From positions 188,954 to 252,953 of the forward strand of contig CP053447.1 in the NCBI GenBank assembly GCA_013285425.1: DNA of 64,000 nucleotides. Direction: 5' to 3'. Below, piece after piece: positions 57,521 through 64,000 of the stretch. The stretch comes from Ignavibacteriota bacterium (GTDB lineage: Bacteria > Bacteroidota > Ignavibacteria > Ignavibacteriales > Ignavibacteriaceae). The position numbers were made by a program, and so were the translations under genes. How positions within the stretch are numbered: the stretch's first letter is position 1; each line of letters opens with the position of its first letter. A model generated the notes under the pieces. That model was given only the letters and a program-made list of their open reading frames with translations. It ran no database searches and was not told where the DNA came from.

Positions 57521-58234
57521 ATGGAAGAAAAAAATAATAAAGTTGATAAAAGAGTTCTGCTCGGCAGTTTATTGATTGGACTGGGCGGATTATTCTTCCT
57601 TAAGTCACTTAATGTGTTTGATTTTAATTTCACTCGTATATTCTTTTCCTGGTCTTTCTTTTTTATAGTCATAGGTTTATATCTTTCATTTAATACTTCA
57701 AGAAAAGTACTTGGTGGAATTTTAGCAGGACTTGGTTTTATCTTTATTCTGCCGCGAATATTTCCTTCAATAGATTATAATAGCTCTGTAATATTTGCAA
57801 TATTTTTAGTTGCTATCGGTATTTATATTATTGTTAATCAGAGAAAAAAAGCAGAAATAGAAAATGATAATTTTGGACAGATTAGCAAGGATGTTATTGA
57901 TGATGTTGCAATTTTCGGAGGTGGTACAAAAATAATAACTTCTGAAAATTTTAAAGGCGGAAATGTAACTGCTATCTTTGGCGGTTCTGAAATAATTCTA
58001 AAAGGATGTAAACTTGCTGAAGGAACAAATGTAATTGATGTGCTTGCTGTTTTTGGCGGAACAACTATCATCGTACCGAGTGATTGGAACATAGTATTAA
58101 ATGTTACTCCAATCTTCGGAGGTTTTTCAAACAAGAGTGTTAAAGACCCTAATAGAGTAATTGATTTAAGCAAAACACTGATTATTAAGGGTCTGGTAGT
58201 CTTTGGCGGCGGTGAATTAAAAACTTATTTTTAG
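57521..58234 (+). CDS. LiaF-like membrane protein (LiaI/LiaF TM domain plus DUF2154-type C-terminus)
   Basis: 237 residues with a good AGGAG ribosome site. N-terminal half has four short TM helices with LLGSLLIGLGGLFFLKSL and a GGILAGLGFIFILPR segment. The C-terminal half is a beta-helix-like repeat (DDVAIFGGGTKIITSENF, VTAIFGGSEIIL, VLAVFGGTTIIVP, TPIFGGFSNKS), the cell-wall-active antibiotic response (LiaF/VraT) C-terminal fold. Such proteins often sense envelope stress or inhibit a linked kinase. The kinase gene follows 9 bp after, supporting that role here. Confidence 0.87.
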   Translation: MEEKNNKVDKRVLLGSLLIGLGGLFFLKSLNVFDFNFTRIFFSWSFFFIVIGLYLSFNTSRKVLGGILAGLGFIFILPRIFPSIDYNSSVIFAIFLVAIGIYIIVNQRKKAEIENDNFGQISKDVIDDVAIFGGGTKIITSENFKGGNVTAIFGGSEIILKGCKLAEGTNVIDVLAVFGGTTIIVPSDWNIVLNVTPIFGGFSNKSVKDPNRVIDLSKTLIIKGLVVFGGGELKTYF

Positions 58235-58243
58235 CATTAAACA

Positions 58244-59302
58244 ATGTCAACCAACCCGATTCTTAAGAGTACAAAGAATATTCTTTTTTATTTATTGTTT
58301 ATTGTCATCATTGCAAATCTCTATCTTAACCTTATCAGCTATTATAGCAAAACCAATGTAACAATTATTATTGTTGACGCAATAGTTTTTAATTTACTGA
58401 TTGCTATACTTGGGTTCAGTTTTTGGTATTCATCTGTCTATCTTTCGATTGAGAACAATAAAATTTCAAAAATCATTTTAACTCATTTGGGTGGGGGTAT
58501 TTTAATTTCAGTTGTATGGATGGTGCTGGGTTATTTAATCGTAATAAGTTTAGTAGCTGACACAGAACTGTTTGACACTTTCTTTGTCAGTACTATCAGA
58601 TCAAGATTTGTCATTGGTATTTTGTATTACTTTCTGATGACTGCATTTTATTATATAGTGATTTATTATTCAGGATTTCAAGAAAGAGTTGTTAAAGAGA
58701 CAGAATTAAAAAATCTTGTAACAGAGGCAGAATTGAGATCTCTGAAATTTCAGATTAATCCTCATTTTATTTTTAATAGTCTTAATTCAATTAGCGCCTT
58801 AACAGAAATCGATCCTAAAAGAGCAAGACAGATGATCATAAAACTTGCTGACTTTTTGAGATTTACTCTTGCAAATAATGATAGACAGAAAACTACTCTT
58901 ACTGAAGAATTAAAAAATATCAGACTTTATCTGGATATTGAAAAAATAAGATTTGAAGATAAATTTGAGTATATAGAAGAACTTTATGAGGAATGCGGAA
59001 AAGCTGAGATTCCAAGTATGATATTGCAGCCTTTGTTCGAAAATGCAATAAAACATGCAGTATATGAAACACTGACTACTGTAAAGATTATATTAACCTG
59101 TAAAAAACAAGATGACTTTCTAAAGATTACTCTTTGTAACAATTTTGAAGGCGAGTCGCATAAAAAAGGGGCAGGTGTTGGTCTTAAGAATATTGAGGAT
59201 AGATTGAAATTAATCTATCATCAAGATAATCTTATGGAAGTAAAGAAAGAGAATAATAAATTTACTGTGAGTATTTTTATTCCCGTAAAATCTTTTGATT
59301 AA
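58244..59302 (+). CDS. LytS/YehU-type sensor histidine kinase
   Basis: 352 residues. Four N-terminal TM helices (about residues 12-140), a short coiled coil (ETELKNLVTEAELRSLKF), then the His_kinase domain with phospho-acceptor FQINPHFIFNSLNSI near residue 172 and LADFLRFTLAN, the N box LQPLFENAIKHAV near 265, and the G box GAGVGLKNIEDRL. No separate extracellular sensing domain is seen, so the upstream LiaF-like protein may provide the signal. Co-transcribed with it (9 bp). The cognate regulator is at 59709, after a 400-bp gap. Confidence 0.9.
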   Translation: MSTNPILKSTKNILFYLLFIVIIANLYLNLISYYSKTNVTIIIVDAIVFNLLIAILGFSFWYSSVYLSIENNKISKIILTHLGGGILISVVWMVLGYLIVISLVADTELFDTFFVSTIRSRFVIGILYYFLMTAFYYIVIYYSGFQERVVKETELKNLVTEAELRSLKFQINPHFIFNSLNSISALTEIDPKRARQMIIKLADFLRFTLANNDRQKTTLTEELKNIRLYLDIEKIRFEDKFEYIEELYEECGKAEIPSMILQPLFENAIKHAVYETLTTVKIILTCKKQDDFLKITLCNNFEGESHKKGAGVGLKNIEDRLKLIYHQDNLMEVKKENNKFTVSIFIPVKSFD

Positions 59303-59708
59303 AGTATAGTTAATTACAACTGGTAAACTGCCTGACGGCAGACAGGTTAAATGAATTTAATACCAGCTGATATTTAATTGCAGATTTATTATATAAAGAC
59401 GAATTCCATTAAAGAGCGGTATCTGCACGGGAGTTCAGGGAAATCATGGTAAGGGTTATTTGAAATAAGATATTGAAAAATTATTCTTCCAACCAAGTAC
59501 TTTACAGAAATTACAGTATTTAATAAAATTATTTTAACAGTGTGTTGTAAACAAATTCTAAATTATTTATCAGCTTCAAAATTTTAATCAGGTATTATTG
59601 TTAACTTTGGCAAAGAATTACTTAAACATAAAAAATTAGTGCTTTTAATTAATGGTTTAGCTTATTTGCAGCCAATTAAAAATAATTTCACACTAACTCA
59701 GGAAAAGG
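59303..59708. other. Non-coding stretch with a small palindrome
   Basis: About 400 bp between kinase and regulator genes. CTGCCTGACGGCAGACAGG at about 59328-59346 is a GC-rich imperfect palindrome similar in type to those at 12867 and 21575. It lies 25 bp after the kinase stop and might act as a terminator. No gene seen; the regulator seems to have its own promoter. Confidence 0.5.
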
Positions 59709-60458
59709 ATGAAAGACAAAATTAAAATTATTATTGTTGATGACGAATCATTGGCAAGGCAGATTACTAAAAACTATCTTGCTAACAGATCGGATGTTGA
59801 AATACTTGCAGAATGCTCAAACGGATTTGATGCTATTAAAAAAATAAATGAACTTAAGCCGGATTTGATTTTTCTGGATATTCAGATGCCGAAGCTTAAT
59901 GGATTTGAAATGCTCGAACTATTAGAGGATCCTCCGATAATTATTTTTACAACAGCTTATGATCATTATGCAATTAAAGCTTTTGAGGTAAGTGCAGTTG
60001 ACTATCTTTTAAAACCCTTTTCGGAGGAAAGGTTTTCAAATGCATTTCAAAAAGCTGTTTCACAGCTTGGCGATAGATATCAGCAAAACTCAGCAATTCA
60101 AAATATTATTCAGCAGCGAGATGAAAAGATTGAGTTTCTTGAACGAATTGTTATTAAGGATAGCGGTAAAATCACAATCATTCCTGTTGAAGAAATTAAA
60201 TGGATTGAAGCTCAGGATGATTATGTCTTGATCAATTCGGAGAAGGGAAGATTCTTAAAGCAGAAAACGATGAAGTATTTTGAAAATCATTTAAATGAAA
60301 ATCAGTTTGTCAGGATTCATCGTTCGTATATAATTAATCTTGATTTTCTTCAACATCTCGAACAAACCGATACAGAATCATACCGCTTAGTCTTAAAAAA
60401 CGGTAAAGAATTACCAGTAAGTAAAACAGGACTTACAAAACTAAAGTCAACTCTTTAA
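59709..60458 (+). CDS. LytTR-family response regulator
   Basis: 249 residues. REC domain with acidic pocket IIVDDESLARQ, phospho-acceptor LIFLDIQMPKLNGFE (Asp about residue 57), FTTAYDHYAIKAFE (Thr/Tyr switch) and DYLLKPF (Lys). A coiled linker (QQNSAIQNIIQQRDEKIEFL) leads to the LytTR DNA-binding domain (IPVEEIKWIEAQDDYVLI, RIHRSYIINL). Cognate to the LytS-type kinase upstream. Targets are not evident from the window. Confidence 0.92.
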   Translation: MKDKIKIIIVDDESLARQITKNYLANRSDVEILAECSNGFDAIKKINELKPDLIFLDIQMPKLNGFEMLELLEDPPIIIFTTAYDHYAIKAFEVSAVDYLLKPFSEERFSNAFQKAVSQLGDRYQQNSAIQNIIQQRDEKIEFLERIVIKDSGKITIIPVEEIKWIEAQDDYVLINSEKGRFLKQKTMKYFENHLNENQFVRIHRSYIINLDFLQHLEQTDTESYRLVLKNGKELPVSKTGLTKLKSTL

Positions 60459-60527
60459 TATCCTGCAAAATGACTTTCTCTGGCATTTGACCTTGACTTT
60501 AAAAGAAATTCGGACTAAGTTTTTAAC

Positions 60528-60545
60528 GTTTGAAAAATTTCAAAA
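60528..60545. promoter_or_regulatory. Candidate operator 1 of the GbsR/MarR-like regulator
   Basis: GTTTGAAAAATTTCAAAA, an 18-bp near-palindrome ending 10 bp before the regulator's ATG. It matches the perfect palindrome before fabG (61067-61084) at 16 of 18 positions. It is placed to let the regulator repress itself. Confidence 0.7.
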
Positions 60546-60555
60546 GTAAAAACTG

Positions 60556-61044
60556 ATGACTACAGAAGAAAAAATAAAAAAAGAACTTATTCAAAGATTT
60601 GGAGATGCTTACAAAGCATTTGGTTTAAGTAAGTTAATGGGGCATATCATTGCTCTTCTTTTATTTTCTCCGGAACCATTATCATTAGACGAAATAACCA
60701 AGCAACTTGGAAGAAGTAAAGGACCAATCAGTCAAATAGTAAGAAGATTAAGAGACAAACATTTGATACGAAAAGTCTGGATGCCAAACGACAACAGAAA
60801 AGATTATTACGAGATAGAACCGGAAGTGTTTGAACATGCATTCAGAAACAATTTGGAATTAATTAAGAATAATACCCGTATTGCTAAACAACTAAAAGAA
60901 GAAATTAAGTCATCAAAGAGCGAGAGTCTTAAATCAATTGGGAAGAGAATGATTGAGATGGAAAGATTCTATCTATTAATGGAGGATCATTATAACAATT
61001 TTCTTTTATCCTGGACTAAAGAGAGAAGCAAGCTTTTAGGCTGA
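60556..61044 (+). CDS. GbsR/MarR-family transcriptional regulator
   Basis: 162 residues. N-terminal helices QRFGDAYKAFGLSKLMGHI, then the winged HTH LSLDEITKQLGRSKGPISQ and IVRRLRDKHLIRKVW with KDYYEIEPE in the wing, and C-terminal dimerisation helices. This GbsR-like subgroup starts with a long helix and recognises GTTTGAAA-type half sites in some organisms. The two palindromes flanking the gene point to self-regulation and control of the fabG/KASIII/symporter genes. What it senses is unknown. Confidence 0.87.
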   Translation: MTTEEKIKKELIQRFGDAYKAFGLSKLMGHIIALLLFSPEPLSLDEITKQLGRSKGPISQIVRRLRDKHLIRKVWMPNDNRKDYYEIEPEVFEHAFRNNLELIKNNTRIAKQLKEEIKSSKSESLKSIGKRMIEMERFYLLMEDHYNNFLLSWTKERSKLLG

Positions 61045-61066
61045 TAATAATTTTTTTCAACTAATC

Positions 61067-61084
61067 GTTTGAAATATTTCAAAC
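61067..61084. promoter_or_regulatory. Candidate operator 2, upstream of fabG
   Basis: GTTTGAAATATTTCAAAC, a perfect 18-bp palindrome 21 bp before the fabG ATG, in the short gap after the regulator gene. Strong match to the site at 60528. Confidence 0.8.
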
Positions 61085-61105
61085 AATAAAAACAAGGATT
61101 GATAA

Positions 61106-61849
61106 ATGAAAAGATTGGAAAATAAAATTACTGTAATTACAGGTGGCGCACAGGGAATTGGAAAAGCTACTGTTAAAAAATTTGCTGAAGAAGACGCAAC
61201 GGTATTTATCTGGGATGTTAATGAAGAAAAAGCAGATAATACAATCGCAGAATTAAAAGACATCAGTAAAAAGATTGAATTTCAAAAAGTAAATGTAACC
61301 AGCTTAGCTTCTGTTACAGATGCTGCTGACATAATTGTTCAGAAGTATAAAAGAATTGATGTTCTGATAAATAATGCCGGAATTACGCGCGACGCATCTT
61401 TTCTTAAGATGACTGAAGAGCAATGGAAACAAGTGGTTGATGTTAATCTAACCGGAGTTTTTAACTGCACCAAAGCAATAGCTCCGATTATGGCTGAAAA
61501 TAAATACGGTAGAATTGTAAATACCTCATCAGTTGTTGGATTATATGGAAACTTCGGGCAAACTAATTATGTTGCTACAAAGTCAGGTATTATTGGAATG
61601 ACAAAAGTATGGGCACGTGAGCTTGGAAGAAAAGGAATTAATGTAAATGCAGTTGCTCCGGGATTCATTGCAACAGAAATGGTTGATACTATTCCCGAGA
61701 AAGTTATTGAAATGCTTAAAGAGAAAACTCCTTTGGGTAAGCTTGGTGATCCTGAAGATATTGCAAATGCATATTTGTTCTTAGTCAGTGATGAAGCAAA
61801 ATATATTACAGGAACAGTGCTTAGTGTTGATGGCGGTTTGGTCTTATGA
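61106..61849 (+). CDS. fabG: 3-oxoacyl-ACP reductase-like SDR
   Basis: 247 residues, classical SDR: TGGAQGIGKATV (cofactor loop), NNAGITRDA, catalytic NTSSVVG (Ser) and YVATKSG (Tyr, Lys near residue 155), and the C-terminal DGGLVL. Matches FabG or PhaB-type acetoacetyl-CoA/ACP reductases in length and motifs. Overlaps the next gene by 4 bases (ATGA), so the two are translationally coupled, and pairs with the KASIII-like protein. Preceded by a palindromic operator. Confidence 0.9.
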   Translation: MKRLENKITVITGGAQGIGKATVKKFAEEDATVFIWDVNEEKADNTIAELKDISKKIEFQKVNVTSLASVTDAADIIVQKYKRIDVLINNAGITRDASFLKMTEEQWKQVVDVNLTGVFNCTKAIAPIMAENKYGRIVNTSSVVGLYGNFGQTNYVATKSGIIGMTKVWARELGRKGINVNAVAPGFIATEMVDTIPEKVIEMLKEKTPLGKLGDPEDIANAYLFLVSDEAKYITGTVLSVDGGLVL

Positions 61850-62838
61850 TTAGAAATGCTCAAATAATCTCTTCCGGAATGTATGTGCCTGAAAGAGTTG
61901 TTCCTAATTCATACTTTAATGAATTACTCGGTGAAGATGTTGATACATGGCTGGTTGAAAATCTTGCTATTAAGGAAAGAAGATGGTGTAGTGAAAATCA
62001 GTCAACAGCAGAACTTTGTGTTGAAGCTGCAAGAAAAATTCTTGAAGATGGGAAAACCTCTGCTGAAGAATTAGATCTGATTATAATCGCAACTGATACG
62101 CCAGAATACATTTCTCCTTCAACTGCGTCAGTTGTTCAGTTCCGTCTAAATGCAGTTAATGCAGGTACCTTCGATGTTAATACTGCTTGTGCAGGATTTG
62201 TTACTGCACTTGATATCGCTTCAAAATATATTCAAGCAGATAAAAAGTACAACAAAATTCTTGTTATTGGTGCTTATGCAATGAGTAAGTATTTGAATCT
62301 GCAGGATAAGAAAACCGTTACACTATTTGCTGATGGTGCTGCGGGAGTTTTGCTTTCTTCTATAAATAATAAAGATGAAGGCTTTATTATCAGCAGATTA
62401 CATACTGAAGGACAGTACTGTGATTGGATGGGGATTTACGCTGGCGGAACACACAAGCCTATTACTCAAAAAGTTATTGAAGAAAAAGATCACTTACTTA
62501 AGTTTGTCAAAAAATTTCCTAAAGAAATAAATCCTTTAACCTGGACAAAGATGATTAAAGATGCTTGTGATGAATTAAATATTCATCCTGTTAACATCGA
62601 CAAGTATTTTTTCACACAATTAAATATCAACTCCATTTGGGAAACGCTTGATAATCTTGGAGTTGATAGATCAAAAGGACATACAATAATGCAAAACTTT
62701 GGCTACACAGGCTCAGCTTGCATTCCAATGGCTTTTGATGATGCGTGCAAAAAGGGTTTAGTTCAAAAGGGAGATATGGTTTTATTTATTGGTTCCGGTG
62801 GAGGATTAGCTTTTGCATTATCAATCTTTAAACTTTAA
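61846..62838 (+). CDS. KASIII-like thiolase-fold enzyme lacking the usual His and Asn
   Basis: 330 residues, FabH-related. The Cys nucleophile is present in FDVNTACAGFVTAL (about residue 113). In the FabH alignment, the catalytic histidine position (PHQAN) reads FTQLN here (Thr near 255), and the asparagine (GNTSAAS) reads GYTGSAC (Tyr near 286). The C-terminal GSGGGLAFALS is normal. Losing both residues suggests it does not carry out standard decarboxylative condensation. Acyl transfer, as in some KASIII-like transferases, or non-decarboxylating chemistry is possible. ATG overlaps the fabG stop. Confidence 0.85.
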   Translation: MIRNAQIISSGMYVPERVVPNSYFNELLGEDVDTWLVENLAIKERRWCSENQSTAELCVEAARKILEDGKTSAEELDLIIIATDTPEYISPSTASVVQFRLNAVNAGTFDVNTACAGFVTALDIASKYIQADKKYNKILVIGAYAMSKYLNLQDKKTVTLFADGAAGVLLSSINNKDEGFIISRLHTEGQYCDWMGIYAGGTHKPITQKVIEEKDHLLKFVKKFPKEINPLTWTKMIKDACDELNIHPVNIDKYFFTQLNINSIWETLDNLGVDRSKGHTIMQNFGYTGSACIPMAFDDACKKGLVQKGDMVLFIGSGGGLAFALSIFKL

Positions 62839-62849
62839 CAGGAAGCTTT

Positions 62850-64000
62850 ATGGGAATTGCTTCTAAGGAATTAGTAACAGCCGGCTGGATACTTGTAATA
62901 GCATACAGTTCAGTAATCTTATATTTTGTTATCCGCGGTGCGATCAGAATAAAAAACATCAATGATTATGCTATCGGCAATGTATCATTTTCACCAATTG
63001 CAGTTGGTTTGGCTTTAGCAGCATCGATGACAAGCGCAGCAACTTTTATTATAAATCCCGGATTCATTGCATTCTATGGAATTAGCGGTGTTATTTCTTA
63101 TGCATTTGTAATGCCTGCTGCAGCAATGGTTTCTTTAATTGTGCTGACAAAAGGATTTAGAAAACACGGTAGTAGTGTTAAAGCATTAACTATGGCTCAA
63201 TGGATGGGAACCAGATATGAAAGCAAAGGTTATGGGTTGTTCTTTGCTTTTCTTTCACTTCTATTAATTACTTTCATAGTTCTTATATGTGTCGGATTAA
63301 CTCAGGTATTAGCAAGAACCTTAAATGTTAGTGAGCTTACAATTTTGATTGGAATAGTAGTATTTATTTTTGGTTATATGATGTTTGGCGGGGCTAACTC
63401 GATGGTTTATACCAACACAGTGCAGGCAATTATAATGATTATAGTTGCATTTATTCTTCTTGGCTCTGGTTACAAACATTTTTCTGATGGCATCCATGGA
63501 TTTTTAGATAAGCTCTCAGCAATAGATCCAAAACTAACTCAAATAACTAATGAATCAAGTTTTTTGTTTCGCGATTATTTTGAAATTATATTTTCGCAGA
63601 TTGTAATCGGAGTTGCAATTGTATGTCAGCCGCATATAATAACAAAATCACTTTTACTTAAAACTGATAAAGATGTAAACAAATATTTAACGGCTGGTAT
63701 TATAGTGCAGGTATTATTCTTTCTTGTTGTGATAACAGGTTTATACGCGAGAATTGATTTCCCTGATCTGACAATTAATGGTGCACCGTTAAAACTTGAT
63801 GGAGTTATATCAGCTTATGTTGTTAAGGAATTTCCTGTTTATGTTGGTCTGATTGTAGTAATGGGTTTGATATCTGCCGGTATTTCAACACTTGAAGGAT
63901 TAATACAATCAGTCTCAACTTCAATTACTGCAGATATTATAAAACCATTGTTTGGCAAGTATTTGCCAAAAGATGAAAATAAAAATGTCAGATCAATGAT
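62850..64000 (+). CDS. Sodium:solute symporter family transporter, 3' truncated by the window end
   Basis: ATG at 62850 with AGGAAG ribosome site, 11 bp after the KASIII-like stop. The 383 visible residues show about ten TM helices. Motifs: DYAIGNVSFSPIAVGLALAA, SMTSAATFIINPGF (TM2 Na+ site region), YTNTVQAIIMIIVAFILLG, CQPHIITKSLLLK (TM8 region) and LISAGISTLEGLIQSVST (TM9/10). Matches the SSS family (PutP/acetate/sugar-type). Runs past 64000 with the frame open. It probably imports the substrate metabolised by the fabG/KASIII-like pair, all under the palindrome-linked regulator. Confidence 0.9.
   Translation, partial: MGIASKELVTAGWILVIAYSSVILYFVIRGAIRIKNINDYAIGNVSFSPIAVGLALAASMTSAATFIINPGFIAFYGISGVISYAFVMPAAAMVSLIVLTKGFRKHGSSVKALTMAQWMGTRYESKGYGLFFAFLSLLLITFIVLICVGLTQVLARTLNVSELTILIGIVVFIFGYMMFGGANSMVYTNTVQAIIMIIVAFILLGSGYKHFSDGIHGFLDKLSAIDPKLTQITNESSFLFRDYFEIIFSQIVIGVAIVCQPHIITKSLLLKTDKDVNKYLTAGIIVQVLFFLVVITGLYARIDFPDLTINGAPLKLDGVISAYVVKEFPVYVGLIVVMGLISAGISTLEGLIQSVSTSITADIIKPLFGKYLPKDENKNVRSM

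Noticed and set aside
1..64000. CRISPR array, tRNA or rRNA genes
   Set aside because: No regularly spaced short direct repeats with unique spacers, no tRNA-like cloverleaf or rRNA sequence was noticed on reading; not excluded by computation.

Overview
The window is AT-rich, densely coding bacterial DNA. It most likely comes from the Ignavibacteria (the Bacteroidota/Chlorobiota side of the tree). The main evidence is the repeated C-terminal secretion tail with the signature QNYPNPFNP, preceded in several proteins by the VELxSF...YGF.VERR module; both are typical of type IX secretion (T9SS) cargo in that group. LytTR regulators, LiaF-like proteins and an OmpA-type outer-membrane protein agree with this. 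No rRNA, tRNA or CRISPR array was seen. TTG starts are frequent (4330, 15077, 27241, 29124, 48731, 54855), and two genes appear to have no ATG/GTG/TTG start at all.

Region 1 (1-6147) holds the 3' part of a molybdopterin oxidoreductase, a small membrane protein, an AMP-forming ligase, and a DUF362-like protein carrying a T9SS tail.

Region 2 (6.5-20.7 kb) is a block of secreted proteins. Two are 13-repeat Ycf48/Asp-box proteins, one ending in a T9SS tail and one in a dockerin-like calcium-binding module. Next comes a cohesin-like protein with a T9SS tail, then a NodB deacetylase with the same dockerin-like end, then a second, frameshifted cohesin-like/T9SS gene. The dockerin-bearing gene and the cohesin-like gene thus occur twice as neighbouring pairs. 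After that lie two near-identical direct repeats (about 1.65 kb) encoding a parallel beta-helix passenger. The repeats stop exactly where the passenger ends, so each copy is joined to a different T9SS tail; both reading frames are broken, by different lesions. A third, intact paralogue without a tail is at 42.7 kb.

Region 3 (20.76-22.69 kb) is a degenerate IS nest: an IS256-type element with clear terminal inverted repeats sits in, and has truncated, an IS3-type element.

Region 4 (23.0-55.3 kb) is a large surface-polysaccharide locus. It encodes acyltransferase, ACP, two AsnB-type amidotransferases, NadE, two methyltransferases, two FemAB-like proteins, a VOC protein, a deacetylase, four glycosyltransferases (one a 5'-truncated remnant), O-antigen ligase/polymerase, a Wzx flippase, a Wzc-type tyrosine kinase and a Wza-type export protein (both on the minus strand), two nucleotide-sugar epimerases, a DegT aminotransferase, a polyprenyl-phosphate sugar transferase, a Gfo/Idh dehydrogenase and a hexapeptide acetyltransferase. 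Together these look like a Wzx-dependent pathway making an amino-sugar polymer that is further amidated and acylated. The gene content resembles exosortase-associated EPS loci, but no exosortase was found.

Region 5 (55.3-64 kb) holds an OmpA-family protein, a LiaF-like/LytS-type kinase/LytTR regulator set, and a GbsR/MarR-like regulator followed by FabG, an atypical KASIII-like enzyme and a sodium:solute symporter running off the right edge. Matching 18-bp GTTTGAAA-type palindromes lie directly before the regulator gene and before fabG, and look like its operators.
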